From Pseudoips prasinana (Eukaryota > Arthropoda > Insecta > Lepidoptera > Nolidae), in assembly GCA_951640165.1 (NCBI GenBank), contig OX621257.1:8753201-8817200 (forward strand): a DNA stretch of 64,000 nucleotides. The letters are read 5' to 3'. Position numbers and translations under genes: made by a program. The notes beneath the pieces are model-generated. The model was not told where the DNA came from. It saw nothing but the letters and a program-made list of their open reading frames with translations, and made no database searches. This document shows positions 52,668 through 63,800 of this stretch, in pieces. Each line of letters opens with the position of its first letter. Position 1 is the stretch's first letter.

Positions 52668-53893
52668 TTAGGTCTTTACCTATGAAATTGCCGTTCTGCA
52701 GTACTGGCCATTTCAAATCAAAATAATTTTTGTTTGGCTAAGAATTCTAATTTCAAATTAATTTTATTTTAAAAACATGGATTCTTTTTTCCAAAAGTAG
52801 TCATTTCTTTATTGATTAGTGTTACATTTTCATCGCATTTCAATCTTTTTCGTCATCATGGATACGTTAAAAATTCGAGTAATTATGGAATATGAGTACC
52901 GTCGTGGCAGCAACGCGGCACAAGCGGCACGCAACATCAACGACGTTTACGGAGCTAACACTACAAACCAACGCACCACCTGTTATTGGTTTGCTCGCTT
53001 CCGTTCTGGAAATTTCGACCTGAAAAATGAACCTCGCGGTCGTCCGAAGACTTTGGTCGACAATGACGAATTAAAGGCGGTTGTGGAAGCTGATGATACA
53101 CAATCTACGGCTGAATTAGCAGCAGCTTTCGACGTTAGCGTCAAAACAATATTGGTCCATTTGCGTCAAATTGGCAAGGTAAAAAAGCTTGACAAATGGG
53201 TGCCCCACGAACTCAATGATCGCCAGCGCGAAGTACGCGTCGAGACGTGCCTTGCACTGCTCAACAGACACACAAATGAAGGAATTTTGAACCGCATTGT
53301 TACCTGCGATGAAAAATGGATTCTGTTTGATAACCGCAAGCGCTCAGCAAGTTGGTTGGATCCTGGTTCAGCACCTAAACAATGCCCTAAACGAAAACTT
53401 ACCCCTAGAAAAGTGATGGTCACTGTTTGGTGGTCTAGCGCCGGTGTGATTCATCACAGCTTCTTACCAAACGGGGTGAGCATTACTGCAGATGTGTACT
53501 GTGAAGAACTGAGCACAATGATGGAGAAGCTGGCGCATCTCCAACCAGCATTGGTCAATCGCTCGTCTCCGCTGCTCCTGCACGACAACGCGCGACCTCA
53601 TACTGCACAGCAGATGGTCTCCAAGTTGCAAGAACTGGGGTTGGAAGCTCTCCGTCATCCGCCCTACTCACCAGACCTTGCGCCTACAGACTACTACTTT
53701 TTCCAGAATTTGGATAACTTCTTGGCGGGAAAAAAATTCAATACCCGAGAGGCAGTACAAAATGCCTTTGAAGAATTTGTTGCCTCCCGTCCAGCTGATT
53801 TCTTTAAGAAGGGCATCAATAAACTGCCACTGCGATGGCAAAGATGCATTGATTGCATGGGTGATTACTTCGATTAATACAAATAAAAAAATT
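52668..53893 (+). mobile_element. mariner element lacking its 3' end (unit 1)
   Basis: The 5' inverted repeat TTAGGTCTTTACCTATGAAA follows a TA. The transposase gene is complete but the sequence switches to unit 2 sixteen bases after the stop codon, so the 3' inverted repeat is gone. The element should be unable to transpose. Confidence 0.9.
52858..53877 (+). CDS. mariner transposase (unit 1)
   Basis: 339 residues from ATG at 52858; a GTG-started frame at 52819 is only the upstream extension. An N-terminal helix-turn-helix pair (IRVIMEYEYRRGSNAAQAAR, TAELAAAFDVSVKTILVHLR) binds inverted repeats in this family. The linker contains GRPKT and is followed by WVPHEL. Catalytic Asp residues sit in VTCDEKWILFDNR, LLHDNARPHTA and YSPDLAPTDYYFF. 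The last two are separated by 34 residues, the DD34D hallmark of mariner. No internal stop. Length matches the family's usual 340-350. Expression is unknown; its own element lacks a 3' end, but the protein could act on the complete copy in unit 2. Confidence 0.95.
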   Translation: MDTLKIRVIMEYEYRRGSNAAQAARNINDVYGANTTNQRTTCYWFARFRSGNFDLKNEPRGRPKTLVDNDELKAVVEADDTQSTAELAAAFDVSVKTILVHLRQIGKVKKLDKWVPHELNDRQREVRVETCLALLNRHTNEGILNRIVTCDEKWILFDNRKRSASWLDPGSAPKQCPKRKLTPRKVMVTVWWSSAGVIHHSFLPNGVSITADVYCEELSTMMEKLAHLQPALVNRSSPLLLHDNARPHTAQQMVSKLQELGLEALRHPPYSPDLAPTDYYFFQNLDNFLAGKKFNTREAVQNAFEEFVASRPADFFKKGINKLPLRWQRCIDCMGDYFD

Positions 53894-53919
53894 TTATTTT
53901 TTATTCTTGGGTCAAATTT

Positions 53920-54687
53920 AGTAACTGAAATTTGACCCCCTTCCTGTTGACCGATTGATCTGAAATTTGGTACACACTTCTAGTTCTGGTGACAATACAA
54001 TTAAATCAATTCTGTTTCATTGTAAATCCAATATGGCCGCAGCTACAAAATGGCGAATGACTTAGGTTTTATTAATCCCATCAATATGGGTATCAAATGA
54101 AAGGGCTCAACAAGTAGAATACAATGTACTATACAAAATTGAAATCCAAGATGGCCGCCGCTACAAAATAGCGGATAACCTAGGTTTTATCAATCCCAAC
54201 AATATGGGTATCAAATGAAAGGGCTCAACAAGTAAAATACAATGTACTATACAAAATTGAAATCCAAGATGGCCGCCTCTACAAAATGGCTGATAACCTA
54301 GGTTTTATCAATCCCAATAATACGAGTATCAAATGAAAGGGCTCAACAAGTAGAATACAATGTACTATACGAAATTGAAATCCAAGATGGCCGCCTCTAC
54401 AAAATGGTGGATAATCTAGGTTTTATCAATCCCATCAATATGGGTATCAAATGAAAGGGCTCAATAAGTAGAATACAATTTATTAAGCAAAATTGAAATT
54501 AGAGATGGCCGCCGCTACCAAATGGCTGATAACCTATTTTTTTATCAATCCCATCAATATGTCTATCAAATAAAAGGGCTTGACAAGTAGAATACAGTGC
54601 ACTATACAACCTCAAAATTTTAAGATGGGCGCTGCCACAAAATGGCGTATACTTAAGTGCGCAACTATTTGAAGAAGGTCAAGCTTA
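53920..54687 (+). repeat. 118-bp minisatellite (unit 2)
   Basis: Same six-unit array as at 44880-45640. Array sequence and unit number look unchanged between duplicates. Confidence 0.88.
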
Positions 54688-54726
54688 CGTGGCTCTTTGA
54701 AGAGTAAGATCTTTGCAGGGACTACG

Positions 54727-54992
54727 TATAATAATAATAATATCCTGGGACATTATTCACACACGGTGATCTGATCCCAAACTAAGCAGAACTTGTACTA
54801 TGGAAACCAGATAACTGATATACTACATATACTATTTTTCTTTTGTAAATACATACTTATATAGATAATTTACACCCAGACTCAGGACAAACAGACATGT
54901 TCATGCACACAAATATTTGTCCCGGGTGGGAATCGAACCCACGACCTCCGGTGTGAAAGGCAGCGTATCTACCAACCACGCCAACAGGCCCG
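54727..54992 (-). mobile_element. SINE-A copy (unit 2)
   Basis: Duplicate of 45680-45945 with no difference noticed. Confidence 0.88.
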
Positions 54993-55107
54993 TCGCATCG
55001 TATAGAGGAGTTCGACTGCAATAAACTAACGGGCAAGAAACCTTGCAATAATGAGGCACTAAATGAATTAAACAGAATGCGAAATAAAAACTATGAACTA
55101 GAAAATA

Positions 55108-55339
55108 AAAATTGCTAAAAAAACTTTTTAAGTTAAACGGTTTTATGTTAAACATACATTGTAATGTTTAAGATATGTACTAAAAGCTAAAAAATAATAA
55201 AATAGATACAGTCGTTGGCATTATAAACATATGCATAGACTAGACTAAAATAAAACCGTGGGGCACGTACATATCTTAAACATTACAATGTATGTTTAAC
55301 ATAAAACCGTTTAACTTAAAAAGCTTTTTTAGCAATTTT
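55108..55339. mobile_element. Inverted-repeat element (unit 2)
   Basis: Duplicate of 46061-46292. Confidence 0.8.
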
Positions 55340-55834
55340 TTTATCTCTTTGTCTCATAGACCGTTACGTTTCCTATATCTAAGTTTTACTTCAGTCGTGT
55401 TTTCTAAATATAATGCACAATCATGTTCGAAAACACAAACTCACACATTCACTCTCTCGCTCTCATGCACACAAACATACATGGTTATTTATCTGTATCC
55501 TGTACCCTCTTTCTAACTCTTCTATTAATTGTTTATTTACTGCTTTTAGAATTATATGTATAAATTGTAGCTAAATAAGCATCTTAAATGCTATTTCAAC
55601 CGCGTGGTGGGCGTGGTAACCTTTAGTATAGGTTTTTCAAACCTATTTCAGGCACCAGTTTCGCACAAAGTTTGGTCTAGTTGGACACGTGTTGTACTTA
55701 TGTAATAAGTTACCCCATTTGTGCTGAGATAATAAATGTTTCTTTTTATTTTATTATTATTATTTTCTACTTGTAGCTTTTGTTGTTATATTGTATCAAG
55801 CGTCTAAATGTATTTTTTCTTCTTTTATTCTTAA
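55340..55834. other. Probable LINE 3' end (unit 2)
   Basis: Duplicate of 46293-46787; no gene. Confidence 0.4.
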
Positions 55835-56148
55835 TTAGCTGTGTCCCGCGGTTTTACCCGCACGAAATTTTGAAAATTACCATAGCTCCTCCCCTGTAGG
55901 TGATAGCGTGATAATATGTAGCCTATATGTTGACCCGACCTCGTAGTAATATTCGTGCAAAATTTGAAGTAAATCCATGCAGTACTTTTTGAGTTTAGCC
56001 CAGACATACATACAGACAAACAGACAAAAATTATAAAAACTATATTTTTGGCTTCGATATCGATTGTAGATAGTCCGCCCCAAGTATCCTTTTAAAAAAT
56101 ATTCAATGTACAGTTTTGACTTTCCTACGATTTTATTATATGTATAGA
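55835..56148 (-). mobile_element. Helitron H2 (unit 2)
   Basis: Duplicate of 46788-47101. Confidence 0.82.
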
Positions 56149-56451
56149 TATCGTCACACATTAAAATTAGAGGTAATGCGATTGTTAAATATCACATAGG
56201 TACACAAATAGTTAATTATCTTCTTCAATGTTTTTAAAGAACATAAATTTTGTATAGAATTTCTAAAGTTTTTAAGCTTTTACTACTTCAAAGAAACATT
56301 TTAAATTATTTAGATAAAACTAACTTTTACGAAAGAATATTAATAATGACACTAATTGTGTAAAAATCACAATTCAAGTGTTTGAAGTTTAATTAGTTAT
56401 ATAATTTCTTAATAAAGTTATGCGAGCTGGCTAGACGGTACTAGACACCAA
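56149..56451. other. AT-rich spacer (unit 2)
   Basis: Duplicate of 47102-47404; nothing recognised. Confidence 0.35.
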
Positions 56452-57012
56452 CAGTATGGCCGGTCGGTTGGTAAATGCTTGCTTTTCACGCCGCAGGTCG
56501 TGGGTTCGATTATTTGTGTGCATGAACATGCCTATTTGTCCTGAGTCTGGGTGTTATCTATACATATAATAAAATCGTAGGAAAGTCAAAAGTGTACATT
56601 GAATATTTTTTTAAAAGGATACTTGTGGCGTGATCTACAATGATTATCAGCAATCATTATCATGAAGCCAAAAATATAGTTTTTAGAATTTTTGTCTGTC
56701 TGTTTGTCTGTATGTATGCCAGGGGTAAACTCAAAAAGTACTGCATGGATTTACTTCACAAATTTGTATGAATATTACTAAGAGGTCGGGTCAACATATA
56801 GGCTACATATTATCACGCTATCACCTACAGGGGAGGAGCTGTGATAATTTATAAAGTTTAACGCGGGTATAACCGCGGGGCACATCTAGTTATCTATACA
56901 AAAGAAAAGTAGTATAGGTATGTAATATATCAGTTATCTGGTTTCCATAGTATAAGCTCTATAGTTTGGGATCAGATGGCCGCATGTGTATGATGTCCCA
57001 GGATATTAATAT
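56452..57012 (+). mobile_element. SINE-A split by Helitron H2 (unit 2)
   Basis: Duplicate of 47405-47965; the Helitron is at 56557-56889. Confidence 0.82.
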
Positions 57013-57174
57013 TATGATTAATTACGTAACTAACTACAATGATTTATGAAACAGATATACTTATATCCTACTAATATTAAAAGCTAGCTGTGCCCCGCGG
57101 TTTTACCTGCGTAAAATTTTATAAATTATCACAGCTCCTCCCGATGATAGCGTGATAATATGTAGCCTATATGT

Positions 57175-60100
57175 CAGTGTTGGGCACAATTCAATTAAAT
57201 TTTTAATTGTAGAGGCAAACAATTACATTTTTTATTTCAACTAAATTAATTGCAATTGAATTAATTAAATTATTTTTTAATTGTGAAATGCAATTAAAAT
57301 CAACTGCAATTAAATCTGTTAATTGTGGTTTACAATTAATTCAATTGCAATTAAAATTTTATTTGCATTAAAATTAATTGTTTTAAACAATTAATATTTA
57401 ATTTAACTACGTATTTGATGAATGTACATGTGGCAGGAGTCCATAGCGTGTACACTGCACGCCCCGCATCCCCCCTTCGTCTTGTACGCCTCACTCGCTC
57501 CTCAAAATTTCTTGTGTTAGTCTACCGCTGACTGCGCGTTGTACATGTCGCAACTTGATTGTGTCGCGCACTCACGCAGAGCGATTTGCGAGTCACGTCA
57601 TTCAGTGCGTTTTGATTTTGAATGTACCTTCTACGTGTGATTTGAACAATTCAAATACCTATTTTACGGATATTTCTACAACTTCCTAAAAACTTATTAG
57701 TTATGGATGAAGATTATTATAGTAACATGTCGTCAGCGTCAATTAATATTTCGGACACGGATAATAATGATTCATTGGATCGAGAGTTGCAGTCTCAGGG
57801 CAGTACATCGACGACTTCACTACCACGTCTTGGACTACTTGACGGTACATTTTTTAAATATATACCAGAGGAATCAACAGCGCATAAAATCACAGCTCTG
57901 TGTACTAAATGTTTGCCTAGTATTACTAAAGTCAGGGGATTTGATAATTGTACATCTAATTTTCTGAGTCACCTCAAACGGAAACATGGACAAGATTGAA
58001 AATGAATATAAAGCATATTTAAAAAGAAAAAAAGAAGTTAAAATGAATACATTAGTTCCTGGCAAAAAATCGAAGAAAGGTGGAGAAGTCAACTCATATA
58101 CTCAAGAGGATTTTGTACAAAATATTATTGAGTACTTTATTCACTCTATGATCCCATTGAGATCTGTAGAAAACCCATACTTTTTGAAAATATTCACTAA
58201 TTTGCAGATATCTGATAAGGGTTTAAAACTTATAAGTCGTCGAAGTTTGAGTCGCCGTATAAAAATTTACTATGAAAAACAAATGTCTACTATTAAATCG
58301 GAATTGATGGATGTTGATTTCGTGTGCACAACAACAGATATCTGGTCTGGAAAGAAGAGAAGCTTTTTAGGTATGACAGCACATTGGATAACAAAAGATT
58401 TGAAACGGCATTCAGTAGCATTAGCATATCAGCGGTTCAAAGGAACTCATAGTTACGACCGCATTACTGATTTAATTAAACACATTTACACAGAATTTGG
58501 TTTGACCAGTACTAAAGTAGTTGCATCAGTTACTGACAACGGCAGTAATTTTGTTAAAGCGTTTCGCACTTTTGGCGTACAACTTACTAACATCAGTACA
58601 AGGGAAACCAATGAGCCGGAAGATCTTGTGTCTGAAGATACAGATGTAGAATCCGATTCAAGTCTGGACGAAGGAAACTCGGAAGAATTTTTTTTGCCTG
58701 CTCATCTAAGTTGCTGTGCGCATACTTTGAGCTTATGTGCTACTGTTGATGCCAATAAAATTTTGACTAACAAAGGGACTCCATTATGTGACATACATGC
58801 TAATACAATAAAAAAATGCAACTCTCTATGGAATGCAGCCAGCCGCCCAAAAACAGCTGAAATTATACGAGACATATTAAAACACACATTGAGTCGACCG
58901 GGTGAAACCAGATGGAACAGCCTGTATGACGCACTTCAACAAATTTTGTCGATCGAAGAAAAGAATTTACAGCTGCATAGATCTTTAAATATTACAAATC
59001 CTATAAAAGATTTCGAATTTGATTATTTAAAATAATATTTGATCTGTGCTGCACCAGTAGCAGAAGCATTGGTTATCGTGCAAGGTGAAAACAACACCTA
59101 TTTTGGTGTTGTACTGCCATGTCTTTTTATTAAGAAGAAAAATACAAAAAATTGTAAGGAGAGGCGATTTAGTTTACTGTGCACCTTTGATTGAAACTTA
59201 CAGAATAAGCATTGAAACAAGATTTAAACAGTATTTTGATCTTAACACTGCTGAGGCAGAACATGCAGCAATAGCTGCTCTTTCTTATCCTCGTTTTAAG
59301 AATAAGTGGCTCTTGCTTAACCAGTCTAGACCGAATTAAAGTACAGAATCTTTTTAAAACCGTTATTTCAAAAGAATTCAATGAAGAACCCCAACAAAAT
59401 ATACCAAAAAAAAGAAATAAAGAAAATAGTTTTTTTTAATTCGATTCTGATTCAGATAATAGTAATTATTCAGCACTTGCAGCGTCTACCAATACGAACA
59501 CCCCAAAAACAAAGGCTGAATTATTGATGTTACACTTCTTTGCTGAAGAAAGTGAAGAACTAAATCTGCTGAACAGATACCCTGAAATAAAAAGAGTTTT
59601 TATAAAATATAACACCCCTTTACCAGCTTCTGCAGCAGTGGAGAGACTTTTCTCTTTTGCTACGATGACAAATTTGCCAAGAAGTCATAAATTAACAGAC
59701 CAAATGTTTGAAAAGAGGGTTGTGTTGAAGTGCAATCTGAACTATTCAAAGAACACACAAATAAGAACAAAACAAGAACAAACGAATAGTTCTCTCTCTG
59801 AACAATCATGAACTATTAAGAATTGTGAAAACTGATTTAAATAAAGGTTTATTTATAAAAGTTATTTTCTTTGTATTTAAAACTACGGTTATCCTTGTTA
59901 CCTTGAATCATTCAATCCTGAATTATTCTAGTTAGGTACATTTGCTACACTTTTACGTAATGTTCTGGCTTAAATCCAGGCTTTACATACCCTTGAGAAT
60001 ATTAAGGGAAATGCTCTTGTATTGTTTGCATTATTTTTGTCAGTTACTGACATTTATTAATTGTTAATTGTAATTGTAATTGTAAACGTGTATCAAACAA

Positions 60101-60307
60101 TTAACAATTAATCAATTGTAATTGCAAATTTTTACAAACACAATTAATTTAATTGTAATTGCAAAGTTTTACAAGCACAATTAATTAATTGTTAATTGCG
60201 ACACGTTACAATTACAATTAATTATTTTAGTTGTTAGTTGCAACTAAATTTGGCAATTTAATTGTTAGTTGTTAATTGTTTTCACAATTAGTTTTTGCCC
60301 CACTCTG
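57175..60307 (+). mobile_element. hAT transposon, decayed (unit 2)
   Basis: 3133 bp, same ends and same CTATATGT target duplication (57167-57174, 60308-60315). Six bases longer because of one extra TAATTG-type motif in the right subterminal cluster near 60072. Confidence 0.9.
57703..59811 (+). pseudogene. hAT (ZBED-type) transposase pseudogene (unit 2)
   Basis: Carries the same three frameshifts and two stops as the unit 1 copy, so the gene was dead before the duplication. Two base changes alter residues: DRITYLIKH in unit 1 is DRITDLIKH here, and PLIKTYR is PLIETYR. Asp and Glu look like the ancestral states in hAT proteins, but that is a guess. Confidence 0.9.
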
Positions 60308-60540
60308 CTATATGTTGACCTGACCTCTTAGTAATATTCATGCAAAATTTGAAGCAAATCCATGCAGTACTTTTGGAGTTTAGCCCGGACATACATACAG
60401 ATACACAGACACACAGACAAAAATTCTAAAAACTATATTGTTGGCCTCGATATCGATTGTAGATTACGCCCCAAGTATTCTTTTAAAAAAATATTCTATG
60501 TACAGTCTTGACTTTCCCACGATTTTATTATATGTATAGA

Positions 60541-60696
60541 ATAGATGGTATGGTATTGTATATGAGTATGGATGTAAAGATGGATCTTTGTCACTCTTTC
60601 ACGCAAATACCACCAAATAAAGCTTATACATATATCCGAATAACACAGGTCATATTTTATAACGCTTAATGCGGATAAAACCACAGGGCACAGCTA
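60541..60696 (+). mobile_element. Helitron end fragment (unit 2)
   Basis: Duplicate of 51488-51643. Confidence 0.55.
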
Positions 60697-61720
60697 GCAC
60701 TTGATCATCAGAAGCTTAATTTGGCTATGGAACTGATGAACGTGTAGCACATCACACTTAGCCGCAGATTATGGGGATCTCGGTTAGTATTACCGGTCCG
60801 GCCGATTATTCGCCTAGAAGCAGTCCGGGGTCTTGATGTCAGGGGTTTTACTACGCTTTCAGAGATCACGTAAACCCTTTAGAATTACCCCGTTGCACCG
60901 CACACCCTTAACCAGGTAGCGGAAAAAAACGACTTGTTTTCATGTTCTCTGAATGAATTCACGATGATAGCGTTATTTGTAATATGCTACAATCAATAGA
61001 TAGTTACACTATTGTATTAGGTTAACACCTGTAAAATAGTTGTAAGAGAAGAGAAATCATATAATTTTATTTATCTTTATTAATAATATAATCATAAATA
61101 AAGATAAATAAAATTAGCGATTCAAAGCAATTGCATTGAATCGCTATTTTCCCGGAGCTGCTTGCATGTGGCGACAGTAGAAGACACTTAAACTGCCACT
61201 TAGTTTAGAATTGCCTCGAACTATTTGAAAGAAAAAGCAGGATTCTTTCGTCGAAAGCGGGACATGTAGAAGGACCTATATAATCAGATTTTTTAAAATA
61301 TTTATCTTTTATTTGTGTTCAAATTAGGTTTATTTAGCACAAAAAGCCATAGAAAATGTATTTTAATAAGTATATTATATTTTAAATTATTAACCCTATC
61401 GGCCTGCGGGCGGCCTGTCCACACTTGTCTGTGCCACCTGCCCACGCTTCTTCAGCACGCTGCACGAACAACTGTTGAGTTATCCCAAAAAACGAGATTA
61501 AGTATGTCCCGCGCGGGACATTTAATTCTGATTTCAAATAGGGACGTCCCGCCAACGCTGAAACACAAACTAGTGGACATTATTATGTTCTCGGTTACTG
61601 TAGCTTACTTTGGTCTTTAGCATTAATATTTTATTAGGATACAAAATGGCTGATTTAATTTTTTATTACATCAAAAAAATTATCCACGCCTCTATGTTGT
61701 TAAGCTTTCGCATATAAATA
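60697..61720. other. No gene recognised; contains twin hairpins (unit 2)
   Basis: Duplicate of 51644-52667. The hairpins are at 61063-61115 and 61115-61146. Confidence 0.5.
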
Positions 61721-63008
61721 TTAGGTCTTTACCTATGAAATTGCCGTTCTGCAGTACTGGCCATTTCAAATCAAAATAATTTTTGTTTGGCTAAGAATTC
61801 TAATTTCAAATTAATTTTATTTTAAAAACATGGATTCTTTTTTCCAAAAGTAGTCATTTCTTTATTGATTAGTGTTACATTTTCATCGCATTTCAATCTT
61901 TTTCGTCATCATGGATACGTTAAAAATTCGAGTAATTATGGAATATGAGTACCGTCGTGGCAGCAACGCGGCACAAGCGGCACGCAACATCAACGACGTT
62001 TACGGAGCTAACACTACAAACCAACGCACCACCTGTTATTGGTTTGCTCGCTTCCGTTCTGGAAATTTCGACCTGAAAAATGAACCTCGCGGTCGTCCGA
62101 AGACTTTGGTCGACAATGACGAATTAAAGGCGGTTGTGGAAGCTGATGATACACAATCTACGGCTGAATTAGCAGCAGCTTTCGACGTTAGCGTCAAAAC
62201 AATATTGGTCCATTTGCGTCAAATTGGCAAGGTAAAAAAGCTTGACAAATGGGTGCCCCACGAACTCAATGATCGCCAGCGCGAAGTACGCGTCGAGACG
62301 TGCCTTGCACTGCTCAACAGACACACAAATGAAGGAATTTTGAACCGCATTGTTACCTGCGATGAAAAATGGATTCTGTTTGATAACCGCAAGCGCTCAG
62401 CAAGTTGGTTGGATCCTGGTTCAGCACCTAAACAATGCCCTAAACGAAAACTTACCCCTAGAAAAGTGATGGTCACTGTTTGGTGGTCTAGCGCCGGTGT
62501 GATTCATCACAGCTTCTTACCAAACGGGGTGAGCATTACTGCAGATGTGTACTGTGAAGAACTGAGCACAATGATGGAGAAGCTGGCGCATCTCCAACCA
62601 GCATTGGTCAATCGCTCGTCTCCGCTGCTCCTGCACGACAACGCGCGACCTCATACTGCACAGCAGATGGTCTCCAAGTTGCAAGAACTGGGGTTGGAAG
62701 CTCTCCGTCATCCGCCCTACTCACCAGACCTTGCGCCTACAGACTACTACTTTTTCCAGAATTTGGATAACTTCTTGGCGGGAAAAAAATTCAATACCCG
62801 AGAGGCAGTACAAAATGCCTTTGAAGAATTTGTTGCCTCCCGTCCAGCTGATTTCTTTAAGAAGGGCATCAATAAACTGCCACTGCGATGGCAAAGATGC
62901 ATTGATTGCATGGGTGATTACTTCGATTAATACAAATAAAAAAATTCATGAAAAAAATTCGTTTAAATTTTTTCATACAAAACGGCAATTTCATAGGTAA
63001 AGACCTAT
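61721..63008 (+). mobile_element. Complete mariner element (unit 2)
   Basis: 1288 bp bounded by TA (61719-61720 and 63009-63010). The 5' end TTAGGTCTTTACCTATGAAA and the inverted 3' end ATAGGTCTTTACCTATGAAA match over about 27 bp, through ATTGCCGTT, except at the first base. Size, TA duplication and intact transposase are all as expected for an autonomous mariner. It is the only fully intact mobile element I can see in the window. Confidence 0.93.
61911..62930 (+). CDS. mariner transposase (unit 2)
   Basis: Encodes the same 339-residue DD34D protein as the unit 1 copy; I noticed no amino-acid difference. Here the gene lies between two inverted repeats, with about 190 bp of 5' and 78 bp of 3' non-coding sequence, the usual compact mariner layout. 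Helix-turn-helix motifs in the N-terminal third, WVPHEL after the linker, and the HDNARPH and SPDLAPTDY catalytic motifs are intact. Activity cannot be judged by eye, but nothing in the reading frame speaks against it. Confidence 0.95.
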   Translation: MDTLKIRVIMEYEYRRGSNAAQAARNINDVYGANTTNQRTTCYWFARFRSGNFDLKNEPRGRPKTLVDNDELKAVVEADDTQSTAELAAAFDVSVKTILVHLRQIGKVKKLDKWVPHELNDRQREVRVETCLALLNRHTNEGILNRIVTCDEKWILFDNRKRSASWLDPGSAPKQCPKRKLTPRKVMVTVWWSSAGVIHHSFLPNGVSITADVYCEELSTMMEKLAHLQPALVNRSSPLLLHDNARPHTAQQMVSKLQELGLEALRHPPYSPDLAPTDYYFFQNLDNFLAGKKFNTREAVQNAFEEFVASRPADFFKKGINKLPLRWQRCIDCMGDYFD

Positions 63009-63010
63009 TA

Positions 63011-63494
63011 TAAAATATTAAGTTCGTTCGTTTCTGCGATTAAGAAATTAACTTACACTGCCATCTATGTTACATTATGGGAACTAGCCTGCCAGTAGTA
63101 GCTCTCATCGATGCATTGAACTTTCTACTTTCACATAGTTTATAATAAAATCAACAGATGGCGTTATGCTATGCTATCATCTCGAGTTCCAACCTGACAT
63201 CTGGGTGAATTATATGGAACTACAACACTTTCATTTTACTTTTTACGTAACCTCCTAATGCTATCAGGTTTCTTGATATTCTACACGATGGCAATGATTT
63301 TATAGACATGTAACTTGTAATAATGTTAGAGCTATCAACAATCTTCTGTTACTGTAAAGAAAAATATTAGCGATACATTTAATACCTACCTATTATAAAA
63401 ATATAACAAGCGTGTTTACTTGCAAGTTTTTGGGTCCTAGAATTATTATCTACAAAGAGATTACGACCGTGAACTTATTCCGACAAGTGACAAC
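63011..63494. other. No gene recognised
   Basis: Single-copy-looking AT-rich DNA right of the mariner insertion. Confidence 0.4.
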
Positions 63495-63800
63495 TCTACA
63501 TACATACATAGACTCACGCCTGTTTCCCAGAGGGGTAGGCAGAGACATTGGAATTCCATTTGTCATGATATTTGTACATCTCGTTTGCCTTGTTTACTGT
63601 AATTTTATTCTTCATACATGCCTGTTGAGGGTACCTACTTCTGACCTGGCCTTTCTTGAGAACGTCTCTGATTTGTTCAGAGAATGTTCTACGAGGTTTT
63701 CCCCTTCCGGTTGTAGCATTCACACAGTACTTCGTATGTCAATTTTCTTTCATTCATACTTCCGAAATGTCCATACCATCTCAGCATACCTTTTTCATCC
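63495..63800 (-). pseudogene. LINE reverse transcriptase C-terminus
   Basis: Minus-strand reading gives GMLRWYGHFGSMNERKLTYE, then after a frameshift GRGKPRRTFSEQIRDVLKKG, QVRSRYP, KWNSNVSAYPSGKQA. This RWYGH ... GRGxPRRTF ... SAYPSGKQA order is typical of the end of a lepidopteran endonuclease-reverse transcriptase. The frameshift lies near 63725. A scrap of the same family is at 31546-31640. Confidence 0.8.

Larger units (their letters stand above)
44845..53891. repeat. Tandem duplication, unit 1 (9047 bp)
   Basis: Every feature from here on is repeated 9047 bp later (9053 bp after a 6-bp TAATTG-type insertion near 60072 in unit 2). Checked landmarks match base for base over long stretches. 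The only differences I noticed are T/G at 49423/58470, A/G at 50146/59193 and the 6-bp indel. The junction at 53892 joins the mariner 3' flank to TTTTATTTTTTATTC of the left edge, with TT shared by both partners. Confidence 0.93.
57084..60540 (-). mobile_element. Helitron H2 split by the hAT (unit 2)
   Basis: Duplicate of 48037-51487. The two pieces flank the hAT at 57175-60307. Confidence 0.87.
53892..62946. repeat. Tandem duplication, unit 2 (~9055 bp)
   Basis: Direct repeat of unit 1 in the same orientation, extending through the mariner to 62946, where unit 1 stops matching. Beyond it the true mariner 3' end continues (62947-63008). So the right breakpoint of the duplication lies within the mariner 3' non-coding region. 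Confidence 0.93.

Noticed and set aside
52819..52857. N-terminal extension of the mariner transposase
   Set aside because: It would need a GTG start. The ATG at 52858 gives MDTLKIR..., the usual mariner length and beginning.
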